From positions 508,623-563,487 of the forward strand of contig NW_014577194.1 in NCBI RefSeq assembly GCF_000485595.1: a stretch of DNA of 54,865 nucleotides, written 5' to 3'. Below the pieces are notes generated by a model. That model did not search any database and was not told the DNA's origin. It saw only the letters and a program-made list of their open reading frames with translations. The stretch is from Priapulus caudatus. Its lineage: Eukaryota > Priapulida > Priapulimorpha > Priapulimorphida > Priapulidae. The position numbers were made by a program, and so were the translations under genes. Below are positions 1 through 11,600 of the stretch, one piece after another. How positions within the stretch are numbered: the first letter of the stretch is position 1; each line of letters opens with the position of its first letter.

Positions 1-758
1 CACGCACGCACGCACACACGCACGCACGCACACACACACGCACGCACGCACGCACACACACACACACAGACATATATATATATATATATATAATAAATAA
101 TAATATGAATATGAATAATAGTAAAAGAAATAATCATAATGGTACTTTCAAGCAAATCTGCGAGCATGCAACAATTCATGCCCGAGAGACGACCACACGT
201 AGATTTCATCCGAATAATATGTGTGATACCCCGTGTACATATGTATATATGCGTGTAAATATGGTGGCACATACATATACATGGCACCGCATGAACGAGG
301 AGAAAGCTGTTGTGCGAAACTTTATCCTCTATGTCAGTTGCACACGAGGCCGCCTCCTTACACGCGATGCGGCGCTGTAGCGACGTAGTTAAATCGCGCT
401 GTCGAACAAGCAGCTTAATTAATATGCATCGCTTTTTTGCTATTTTGATTGGCAAAGAATAGAAGCATTAAATTTTGTATCATCTGAGAGCATCCTGGCT
501 GGGTTCTATATCGGCAAGCGAGATCGTGCTTATAGTGCACGTCAGTGGGGCGAATATAATAAAAGTAACCCTCCCCCACTCTTGACCTCTCTCTCTGTCT
601 CTCTATCTCCCTCTCCCTCTCTCTCTCTCTCGCACACATTCTCTCTCTCTTTCTGTCTCTTTCTCTCTCTCTCTCTCTCTCGCTCTCTATTTCTCTCTCT
701 CTCTCTCTCTTTNCGCGCGCACGTGTGTGTGTGTGTGCGTGCGTGCGTGTGTGTGTTA

Positions 759-793
<35 letters not shown>

Positions 794-863
794 ATGTGTG
801 CGTGTGTATACGTGCATAGGTGTGAGGGTTCTGGTTGAGGGATAACCTGATGCCTACTTTCAG
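1..863. repeat. Low-complexity flank with CA, CT and GT microsatellites
   Basis: This stretch starts with a CA/CG-type array (1-70) and a TA run, and has a long CT-rich tract (about 580-712) followed directly by a GT/GC tract (714-800). One ambiguous base (n) lies at 713, exactly at the junction of the two tracts. By position this is intron of the dynein gene that follows. Long translations here are artefacts of the dinucleotide repeats. Confidence 0.8.
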
Positions 864-1098
864 ACATGGTATGAAGAGGGCAGGCCGCCTGTGTTCTGGG
901 TTTCTGGCTTCTTCTTCACGCAAGCTTTCCTCACGGGAGCCATGCAGAACTACGCTCGCAAATACACGATCGCCATCGACAAACTAGGATTTGATTTCGA
1001 GGTGAAATATTGCTCAAGTTGTTTAAGGTTCGATCTTAGACTGCGCCCAATTCTACCTACTCCCTCTCTCCTCTCTTACCCTCTTCTTCCTCTCACGC

Positions 1099-1138
<40 letters not shown>

Positions 1139-2272
1139 CTTCCCCGTCTCGCCCCCCACCAACTCCACTACCTCTGTCCCCCTCCCTCCTGTAATACCCT
1201 ACAATATCCGCACTCTTTTAACCTAACACTGGTGATACCGAGGGACACATCGGACAACGCCCCTTCTCTCTCTCGCCCCTCTGTCCGTCCTTTTCTTCTA
1301 ATATCTCTCTCTTCTCGTCTCCTCTCTCTCTCGTCTCCCTGCTATCTTCTCCCCTCTCTCCTGCTTTTCTCTCTCTCTCTCCTTCTCTCTCTCCTTCTCT
1401 CTCTCTTCGTTTTTCTCTCTCCTATTTTCTTTCTCTCTCTCCTTCTCTCTCTCTCATTCTTTCTCCCTCCTTCTCTCTCTCTCTCTCTCATTCTTTCTCT
1501 CTCCTTCTCTCTCTCTCCTCGTTTCTCTCTCTTCTATTTTCTTTCTCAGCTCTCTCTCCTTCTCTCTCTCTCTCCTTCTCTCTCTTTCTCCTTCTCTCTC
1601 TCTCGGCATGAGAAGCCCCATGAACACAGCTATTGTTGCAGCGGCCGCGGGCTGTGACGGAGAACACACGAGGCAGGCTTAATCACGTTAGCGTCTGCAT
1701 CGTCATCTCATTGACAACAAAGACGCGCTTATTACCCTAATATCGTCTGGCTGATGCCGCGAGTAATGGTAACCCAGTTACTGGCGCACGCGGCCACGAT
1801 ACATACATATGATATATATATATAAGTATATTATATATATATATATTCATTATATATTATATTATAATATTATATAATATATATATATATAATATACATG
1901 TATAGTCTGACTGCGTGTGTTCACAATCAACTCTTTCTTTGTCTGGGCGAGAAAATGTCAAGTGTCGATGAGGGAGAATGTGAGAAGTGTGAGATGGGTA
2001 AGCCCGTAGAAATATATAGAGACACGTATGTAGTCTACGTGTATTATTTCTATGGGTCATCCACGTGCGGGGGCGTGTGGCGCTCAGTCTTCCTCTATCG
2101 GCATGATCAGGAGCTTCTCTCTATGTGTTCCTTCGTGATTAAATTCTCGATGTAATGAGTGTTTTTAATAGGGAATCGCGTGGTCGCATTGTCTACACAA
2201 CAATGCGTGTATGTCTAGCATCGAAAAAAAGATGAGGATGAAAGACGGAGCGAAAGAGAGGGGAGGGAGAAC

Positions 2273-2312
<40 letters not shown>

Positions 2313-2387
2313 CAGGAGAGGGCGAGACAATGAGAGAGAATGGGNCGGTTGTGTGTGCGTACGTGCGTGCGTGCGTGCGTGCGGTCG

Positions 2388-2447
<60 letters not shown>

Positions 2448-2881
2448 TGTGTGTGTGTTTGTGCGTGTATTATTTATATTTAAGAGAGAAATATTTAACG
2501 CAGTATGATAACCCGTTTACGGTGAGCAGCGACTTGCGTTGTCAGAAACGTTGTGACTGCAGTCATAGCCATCGTAAGACCCGTCTACAAGACCAGGTGC
2601 GTGCGCGTCGCAGCTTATGTATGTAATATCAGGAGTGTCATAATATAGATATTATGACACTATGTATATAATATGACACTTCTGGTAATATCATCTCTAA
2701 ATCTAAATCTATTATATATATTAATATAATCTATGTAATATGTCTCTATATGATGGGGCAGGGATGGAAAAATAGCTAGAGTGCAGCCAGTATTGCATAA
2801 CATTATGACGTGGAGATATGTTAGATAATGATTTTTTATATAGATTTATATTATATAGAGAAATATGTAGATATAGAGATG

Positions 2882-2931
<50 letters not shown>

Positions 2932-3396
2932 GTTATATTAGAGATATATATAGTTAGACTTGTTTAATGCACTATGATAACCCGTTTACGCTGAGCAGTC
3001 ACTTGCGTTGTCAGAAACGTTGTAACTACAGTGATATCGTAGTGTTTGTGTACGTGACATCCTAGACTCGATTCCTAGATATAAGCTAGTCTATGATATT
3101 TCTGCAACAGACTTCCAGGATGAGCGTAAGATGTTATTAGGTAGAGCGCTGGTGGCGTGTAACCTGTGCGTTGATGTAATTTCAAGTAATCTTTTAATTT
3201 TAATTAATTTTTAAGTTCTGCCAAAATATACGTTGATTGAGTAAATGTTTTCCGCCCCCACAGTGAGAGAAAGGGTACGCTGTCCACTACCGGTCACTCG
3301 ACCAACTACGTTCTACCGATCTTACTGGACAGCGACCAGCCGGTGCAGCACTGGATCAAGCGAGGTGTGGCGCTGCTTTGTCAGTTAGACGACTAG
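864..3396 (+). CDS. Axonemal dynein heavy chain, C-terminal part (DNAH3/7/12 group), incomplete
   Basis: Two exons of the C-terminal motor end of an inner-arm axonemal dynein heavy chain are visible. Exon 864-1001 follows a cag acceptor and ends at GAG|gtgaaa. It encodes 46 residues including [16 protein letters not shown] and [17 protein letters not shown], a hallmark of the dynein C-terminal domain. Exon 3264-3396 encodes [19 protein letters not shown] and ends ...[10 protein letters not shown] before TAG, the usual end of this family. The protein drives ciliary or flagellar sliding. The first exon ends in phase 0 and the second begins with one nucleotide completing a codon, so they cannot be joined directly. 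The family expects about 60-70 residues between them, including a VYKTS-type stretch, and I could not find that exon. A possible AATAAA lies at 3810. The subfamily is uncertain; the last residues look most like DNAH12 or DNAH7. Confidence 0.9.
1002..3263 (+). repeat. Dynein intron with CT tracts, TG/CG microsatellites and a local duplication
   Basis: CT-rich tracts fill 1100-1610. A GA tract (2278-2311) and a GTGC/GT array (2350-2465) surround a single n at 2345. A perfect 12-bp-arm palindrome centred on atag lies at about 2635-2660. A ~75 bp segment (GATAACCCGTTTACG...CAGAAACGTTGT) occurs at about 2496-2580 and again, diverged, at about 2964-3035. TA runs occur at 1800-1890 and 2880-2930. 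No coding exon was recognised, though one is expected. Confidence 0.6.
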
Positions 3397-5683
3397 TCCC
3401 GTATCGACCATGCCTGTGTGTGCAGAGATGTTGTTATTGCCCTGTATACGATACGTGCTAGACTTTGACCACCCACTTCCGGTCGCTCACTGCACCCTGT
3501 AAAACTGTACTGCGAATATATATATATATAATTATATATATAATATCAAGAGCTAATAATACCTATAATCTATATACCTATCTAATCTAAGAGCTAATAA
3601 AGGTATTATTAGCTCTTGATAATATATATATCTAATTTTAGCTGGGTGGCCGCGTGATATTTGCATAGTAAATTTATTATCAGTAACGTTACAAGTGGAA
3701 AGACGCGGTTGTTAAGCGAGGAATGTGGGTCGGTTTCTGCCGTACAGATGCCGTCATACTCTGTTATACTTTACTGTGTAAAGTAGACGTCTGTTATTGA
3801 AATCCGGTTAATAAATAAACGCTATGCCTTGAACAGTTATTTTAAAGTTTAAGAATGTTATCTTCTTTAATAGCTTTATTGATTTGCACTAGTTTTATTA
3901 TATTGACAATACTATGGGACTATGCTATGAGATTACTAGCTAAGTCATAGAGTATTAGGACATAAATAGTAATTGGTCATGATACAAATGAGTTTCCACA
4001 ATTTCCAGTCGATGGGACGGATTTTAGACTAGCTAGAAGATAAAATATATATCAGAATGAAGCCAATAGCCAGTTTGTTATGAAAAAGATACAATAATAG
4101 CATTTATTTTGTACACAATACATTTATATAACAAACACAATTATATATCTGGCAAGTACGATTTAGCATGACATACATACTAGAATTTCATAAAGAATAA
4201 AAGAGTGAAAACACAGCACATTAAGCTATGGTTGTCAGAGGTGGCTGGGACTTTCCAAAAAAAAAGCATTCGTGGTAGTGGACGGTAATAGAAGTTAGCA
4301 GTTATTCAATCGAACTTAATACAGTTTATTTCAATGAACTCCTATTTTTAAGTTTGGTTTACTAAATATATACAAGGTGCATATCGTGTATATACAAATC
4401 CACAGATGTTAAGCAATTGTAGATTTCAGTAGTGAATTGCGTAATCTGTCAATTAATCTCAAGCAAGACTCAATACAAACACAGACAACGTTTCTTTGAT
4501 TTCTGGCTGTTGACTACATAGATACGCAGCATTCATGAAAAGCTATATTGCCTTTGACAAATATACATTTGGATAACCGCCGCCTGTGACGAGAGAGAGA
4601 TTACGCATCGTCTCTTATTATTTTAGTATTGAGGTAGTGTTTGATACTTTGCGGGGGTGGGAGTGGGGGTGGGGTGTGTGTGAGTGGTCTCTGTAAGGTC
4701 GTTACTGAAGAGATGCCTCCTAGGGAGCGACTTGGAGAGTATAACACCAATATTCTGTGGTTGGTAAAACCAATTTTAACCGATTCGACCCGCCGTGTCG
4801 TTGAGAATCAAGACTATTTCCTGCGTCGTAGACAACGCGTGTCGGTGTGATCGACTCGAGCAAACATATATATTACTAAAAGCCCAATCGGGAACCCTCG
4901 GACCATTCAACAGAATAGGAATTCTTTTCTAGGAATGACGGAACGAGCCGAATGGGTTTTCCGATTGACTAAAAGCCCATACATCATACATTTATACTAT
5001 ATACACACGCGTACACACGCACGCGCACAGATATCAGGAGTAAATATTTAGAGTACATACTGGTCTTAATATTATTATTTATTGTTGATACGTTACACTA
5101 TCAGAGCAACTCAGTCTTGCTGTAGGCGCGGGTGGAGGTCGCTAGTAGCTCCAATCTATACAGTACAACGGGCCATAGAAGCATAGAAATAATATAGGTA
5201 GACTAACATAGGTGTATCTATACATTTCTATGACCTAACGCAACGATATTCGCTGTATATATTTGATGTGTGTTTAATCAGTCGCGCCTCTGTTGCGCGC
5301 GTAGAGAAAACATACATAAATGCGTAGGGGCCCCTATCGAAGACGTACAAGACGTACGTTGGAGAGGAGAGCGAAGCCAGGCGCGGTTTGTGTTCTTTGC
5401 AGTTAACCGTGGACAGTTCGCAATTGACAAAGTCATGGTATTCACGTTGGTCTCACCCCCACTTCCCCAGGTAGCAACGTACATAACACTTATATATAAC
5501 AATTAATAGATATTTAGAATCTCGCGGCGGCCATCTTGGATATTCTATCGTTACGGGTGTACGTTACGGTAAAAAACCAGCTTGGCACTGTATCTGAAAT
5601 CATTTAGTATACCTTTAACATCATACACGCCGATTTTGGTGAATTCTTCTTAATATGTACACATACCTGCCCCGCTATTCCTG
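3397..5683. other. Intergenic region without recognisable gene
   Basis: No reading frame here resembles a family I know. A hairpin-forming AT-rich palindrome (arms TATCAAGAGCTAATAATACC and its complement) lies at about 3543-3624. A possible polyadenylation signal for the dynein gene is at 3810-3815. At about 4875-4985 there is a small imperfect element bounded by two copies of ACTAAAAGCCCA. Short open frames at 4641 and 5270 have no supporting signal and look like chance. Confidence 0.6.
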
Positions 5684-6693
5684 TTATTCGGAGTGTGTCA
5701 CACGCAGGAGACGTATAGAGACTGCAGTTCGTGAGTGCTCGTGATCATCATCTTCTCTCTCGTGCGCACGGCGCGCTGCTATCGCACTCAGCAGTCTCTC
5801 TCTCGCGTCGGCCGCTTCCGCCTGGCTCACGCGCGAGTCAGGTTTGCCGTTATGTATGCGACCGCGCAGCTTTTTCAGGTGAGAGGCGTTCGTAAGCGTG
5901 ACGACGTCGTTGCCGGCGACTCTTCGACCTTGAACTTCGTCGTCGAAGGTCACGAACACATGCTTCCGCGCGACCTGCGCGTTGCGGTCGCCAGGTGGCG
6001 CGCCCATCAGCAGCACGTCGGTTGCTCTCAGGTACGCGTCTATCACCAGTTCGAGGAGACAGGGGGCGACGACCAGCGCGCGCGTCTCCAGGGGGCGCCA
6101 CACGCTGCCCGACTTCAGCGCGTCCCTGTGCCGCGCGCTGCCCTCCGACTCGACGACGACGATTTTGTCGGCGGCCTGCAGGTGGCCCTCCACCCACTCG
6201 GTCTTCGTCGTGATGGCGAGTTCGCCGATGCTCCGCGGCGCGAACGTCACGTCACAGCCAGCGGCGTCGCTCAGCCAATCAGCGAGGCTCTCCACGGCGT
6301 TCCAGTGCGGCTGGTGGTCAGGGTAGGCGCACAGGAAGACGCGTGGCCGCACTGAAAGACAGGTGTTCTCGCAGCCGGCTGAAAGGGGTTGTAGGATATG
6401 TTTACTAGGCACTTCTAATTTTAACATATATTTTAAATTTAATTAGGGTTAGAGTTAGGGTTAGGGTTAGGGTTAGGGCACTTTTTAGGGTTTTTGCATC
6501 ATTCTTTAATATATCGTAAAATATATGTTAAAATTAGAAGTGCCTAGTAAACATATCCTGCGGTGTGCTCTACTTGTTGTATCGTATTGTATTGTAGAGA
6601 GAAAAGAGGGAGGGGAGGAGAAGCGTATGTGTGAGTGAGGGTGCGAAAGAGCGAGAGCGCGCGCAAGAGAGAGAATAAGGGAGAGAGAACAAG

Positions 6694-6738
<45 letters not shown>

Positions 6739-8585
6739 GAGGGAGACGGAGAGAGAGAGACGGGGGAAGAGAGCGAGAGAAGGATAGAGAGGGGGAGAGA
6801 GAAAGAAAGAGAGGGAAAAAAAAGAGAGTACTAGTATATTAGGCTATATATATATATATTACTACATACCATACTATATAATCATACATACCTTCTGCAT
6901 TATCTGTGTCATTTCCATTGCCTGGTTCCTTAGTCCGTGTGCACCACCGTATGAGCATGTACGCGACGTAGGGGACAGCAAGCATGGTCAGAACAACGAT
7001 GAATGCAATCAGCACGTTCTTTAGCACGTTCAGCACGTTGTAAGTAGTTTCGTTTCCTAAATAAGTTATGTAGAGACAGAGATAGAAGATATATAATGTT
7101 TGTTGAGCACCATTTCATAAAAACATACATATATACTCAATGATGAGCCTGTGTGTATGTGCGCGTGGGCGTGTGTGTGCGTATAAGTACGTGTTCTAAA
7201 CAATTGATGAATCGACTAGCACGATGCTTACCTGGGCCTGGACCAACTCCCACCACGTAGCCGCCATCAGCGAATACTGTTTGGCAAGGGCACTCGATTC
7301 TATCGGTATTGTTGAACAGAGGCTTACAAACGATCCCGTACGTTTCGTCGATCTGTAACTAATTTTCAGAACAAATTTGTTTAAAAAAAAACAGGAAACT
7401 CGATATAGGCCTACTCCTGTTCGGTTTGCGTATTTTTGAAATTATAACACGTTCTTCGTTGTCATATTTTTAATCACGCGGACTATATTTAGAATAACGC
7501 TACCACCTACATTTATCAGTTTTAGGCTTGCGTCGCAACTGTTGTTGTTGATGTTGTGTTGTTACTGTTGTTGTTGCTGTTGCTGTTGTTGTTGTTGTTG
7601 TTGTTGTTGCTGTTGTTGTTGTTGTTGTTGTTGTTGCTGTTGTTGATTTTATTGTTATTTTTTCCTGTAATAATTTCATTCACAATTTACAGCGACTTGC
7701 TTGCTTTAGTTACTTACCGAGAAACTGTATTTGCCTGTAGCGCTGATGAAGAAATCATAAAATGAATCGCTTCCATTCTGAAAGGAAGTAATACGTACAT
7801 TTACTATAGCATAGACTATGATGAAAGATACTGGACTCATCGTATTATTCCATAGAAACCCTCAAATGAATTGCAACTAAATAACTTGATATACACGAGA
7901 CAAGATATAAATTATTCGTACCACAATTCTCAGTGTTGTTGTCGTGCTGTTCTGGGAGCTTTTATGCATGGTTAAACTATAATTTAGAGGGTAGCTCGGA
8001 GTATTTGCTTTTGCGAACGCAACCTTGCATAGTCCATCAATGCAGTCGGCTGCAAAGAACTGCGTTTGCCACTCCGCTGCGGCGTTGCATGCTGAATAAT
8101 AGTCAACAATAAAAAATATAGCAATAACACCATCTTGATTTTTGCCTGGCTTAAATATTTTCGTCAAATTTTAAATTTTAAAATAGGCAAATTTTAGTGA
8201 GAACTGGAAAAATGGCAAAATATTTACTGTAAATTGATAGTACCACATTGGGTCCCTTCTAAATGAAAGACGAGGGTTGGCATATTCCAGGCAGTTTGTT
8301 ACAAAGTTGCTATATGGGTACAAATATCATACGCTACCATCCTTTATGAATAAAGGGGCTGAAGTCGGTGTACACGCGTCGGGGTCTCCAAGGGAGTTCA
8401 CGCATTTACCTTCCTCGTGACATATGCCCTCGCATGGCACCAACTATGCAAACGAATTTCAGTGTGAGTGTGAGTTACACAATCAGAACTAAGCCAACCA
8501 CTAACGCGCACGTATGCGTAATGTTATTCTAATCATTCAAGCACGGACGCACACACGCACGCACGCACGCACACATACACATACA

Positions 8586-8620
<35 letters not shown>

Positions 8621-11600
8621 TATATGTATATATAATTGCTTGAACTAGACGTGTTTATTCAAACTATCTTCGTTTATCTCTCCGTAAATAATAGGCCTAT
8701 AAGGATTACACGGTCGGTGGAATTGGTGCATGCAATACAGCTATAACCCCATATATCTACATCTCTGCAACACAGTAGGTATCTTAATGGTTTTTTATAG
8801 GTTTCTTATTGGTTTCTTATAGGTACTTATAGGTTTCTTATTGATTTACACCATATAGGTATACATCGTTTAACTTAATGAGGCAATTCTCAATTTATTT
8901 ATGTCAACTAAATAAAGACACATTAACTTACACCGATAGAGACAATAATACAGAAGTAAGGAATAAATAACGAAGTAAATATATATACCGTGACTCTGTA
9001 ATTTCCTGACTCGGTTATCGCATTAAACGTCACGTAATATTCTTCCATCTGCAAATCATAATGAAGTAACTCTAATAATTGTGATAGTGTATGCATGGCT
9101 GTATGTATACCACATAACCTGAATTCGGTTCATACTAAAATATATATCAAAATTACGATTAAATGATAACAGATAGCCCATGATGATACACCCGTCCACG
9201 CAAGCAAATACGTACGCCCTTGACGTGCCGTAGAAATTTTGTTTCTAGTGCGTTTGATTCCGTGTTCTTGTACAGTCGTAGAGTGTAGCCAGGAAAATCA
9301 AAGACATCGGGAGCAACTCCAAACTTGACGTATACCCGTGCATTTTCGTTACCATATGTGGTTCTGATGCCCAAACTCGCCATCCAGTTGATCGCACTTC
9401 CATCGTCGTGACCTTTTGCGTGAAAAAATGTCACCAATATTAAGCAAGAATGCATAAGTTTATTACTAGGGGAGACCGGGGACAATTGTAACACGGGGCA
9501 AATGTAACAGAAGCCCTCATTCCTATAGTAGAAATGTGCTATATGTATACGCTCTTCACAGCGCATGCACATTTCATTGACCCACATGCTGTCCTGAGGG
9601 TAGGCAGGTTTACGCATCGAGGAACATTTGACAGCCAAAACATCGTTTTTTTAGCAGGTAAGTAAAATCTCGAATTACCTAATGTTTTTTTTCTGGACAA
9701 ATATGTACTTGAGCTATCACTGTCATTTGTATATCATAAAAAAATAAGTTTTTAGGCCTGTATTTAGTAAAAGTTTCATTGACGAATACCAATGCTAAGA
9801 TTAGAAAACAACCCCCAAATGATGGCCCCTTGGCATGTATAAAAAGTATGTGTTTTACAAAATGTGTTTTGTTTATAAGGCAAAAAAGTAGCCTATCTAT
9901 AAGCTCAGACATGCGAACTACATAACTTTGAATTAATGGGTCTGTAAATATGTTTTGTTCACAAGGCAATAAGTAGCCTATTTATATATTTTATTCATAT
10001 GTAAATGAGTCAAGCATTCGTCATAGTTTTTATTAAATTATTTTATTGTGGTTCTATAATTGTGCTTTAATTGTTGAAAATCTGTCCAAGTGTCACCTTT
10101 ATAAAAAATATAAAAAATCTTTCTGAGGGATACGATTTGTTGGTACATTGTATGTGTTACAATTGCGCCCATTGGTGTGTTACAATTGCCCCGTGTTGTG
10201 AGGCAATTGTAACACTTGACTTCCAGTTTGAAATGATAATGGCTTCAAAATAACTTGTTTTACTTAACCAAACCTAGTCAATTTCAAGCCAAGATATGCA
10301 TCTTTAATTTCATATACCTTGAAGTAAGTATTTAACTATAATAAAGTTGTTATGTCAGATTTGGAAAAAAGTGTTACAATTGTCCCCGGTCTCCCCTACT
10401 GCACTGCTGCCTAACCGCAGTGGCAACAATCCTTCACGCGTTAAGGGAATTTCACTCGATCACGGAATTTAACGATGACCAAGAGGCCATTATTATTGTA
10501 ATAGGCCTACATGTATATTATACGTGCCAGATACTCAGCTTCGTGAATGATAGAGTATGATAAACTAAAGCCCAGGAAGTTGTCTCACTATAAACACGTG
10601 GCTAGCATTATACCGGGTTGGAGTCTGTTTGTGTGTACGCATGCTTATTTGTTGTCATAGACGCACACGACATAGAACGTACTACAGTATGCGACATACC
10701 TGTGTTAAAGGTAATTCGCTCCCAATTGTCGACAAACATCGGGATACTTGATACCGTCACCGATCCGACATCGCCCTTGATTACTTTGAAACAATCGAAG
10801 AAGTAGACGAGCTGTGAAAAACACGTGTTGTTATCATCGCCATCATCGCGCATGTGTTAGTTTTAAATCATGTGTTAGTGACATATAATTATAATTAAAC
10901 AAGTAATATTTCTATTTATATTAGATGTGCCTCAGTGGCTGAGTGTTTGTGAGAAAAGATGCTCGGCACCCTATGTAAAACATCATACCCCGTAGTCATC
11001 TTCGGTAAAGTGAGCGTCCGACATGTCAAAAACTCGCTCGCTGCTCTGACTCGTTACGTCCAACTGCACATGAAATCCCTGTAGCTGCTTTATACTCACT
11101 GAAATATGGCAGCCTACCATTATAAACACGCAAAGAATCCCTGTAGCTGCGTTATCCTCACTGAAATATGGCAGCCTACCATTATAAACACGCAAAGAAT
11201 CCCTGTAGCTGCGTTATCCTCACTGAAATATCGTAGATTCCCATTATGAATACGTAAGGAATACCCATAGCTGCTCCATAATCATTTAATGCAGATTAAC
11301 ATTACTAAATCGCATCCGCGCAGACGAACATCGTGACAGAGTCTACGCACTGACACGGCGACGCATGCAGGCACGTGTACGTACGTACCATCATTCGGCA
11401 CGCTCCACGATATGTTCAAGTACGATAGAGAAAAGCCGTCGATATCGGTTCGCCGCAGTTCAAGATTTCGCGGTCGCGACGGAGCGTGCGACCCGTCGGT
11501 CGGGTGCTCCCCCGTGTATCCTGCAGGAAGATCATCGATGCCACTCGATTCTACACCGAATTGATGGGATTCGGGAAACTCTCGGGGAAGGACGGGAACC

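Noticed and set aside
415-867. Arg/Glu/His-rich open frames over dinucleotide tracts
   Set aside because: They translate CT, GA and CA microsatellites; the same happens at 1232-1669, 12673-13033 and 40086-40915.
5735-6355. Long plus-strand frame of 206 aa
   Set aside because: It is the antisense shadow of the SEFIR exon; the minus-strand frame has family motifs, a phase-matched acceptor and the right neighbours.
6444-6479. Chromosome end
   Set aside because: TTAGGG units are few, inside a short palindrome and within a gene intron, so they are interstitial.
7556-7765. Poly-leucine open frame
   Set aside because: It is the (TTG)n array in a receptor intron followed by an exon of the opposite strand.
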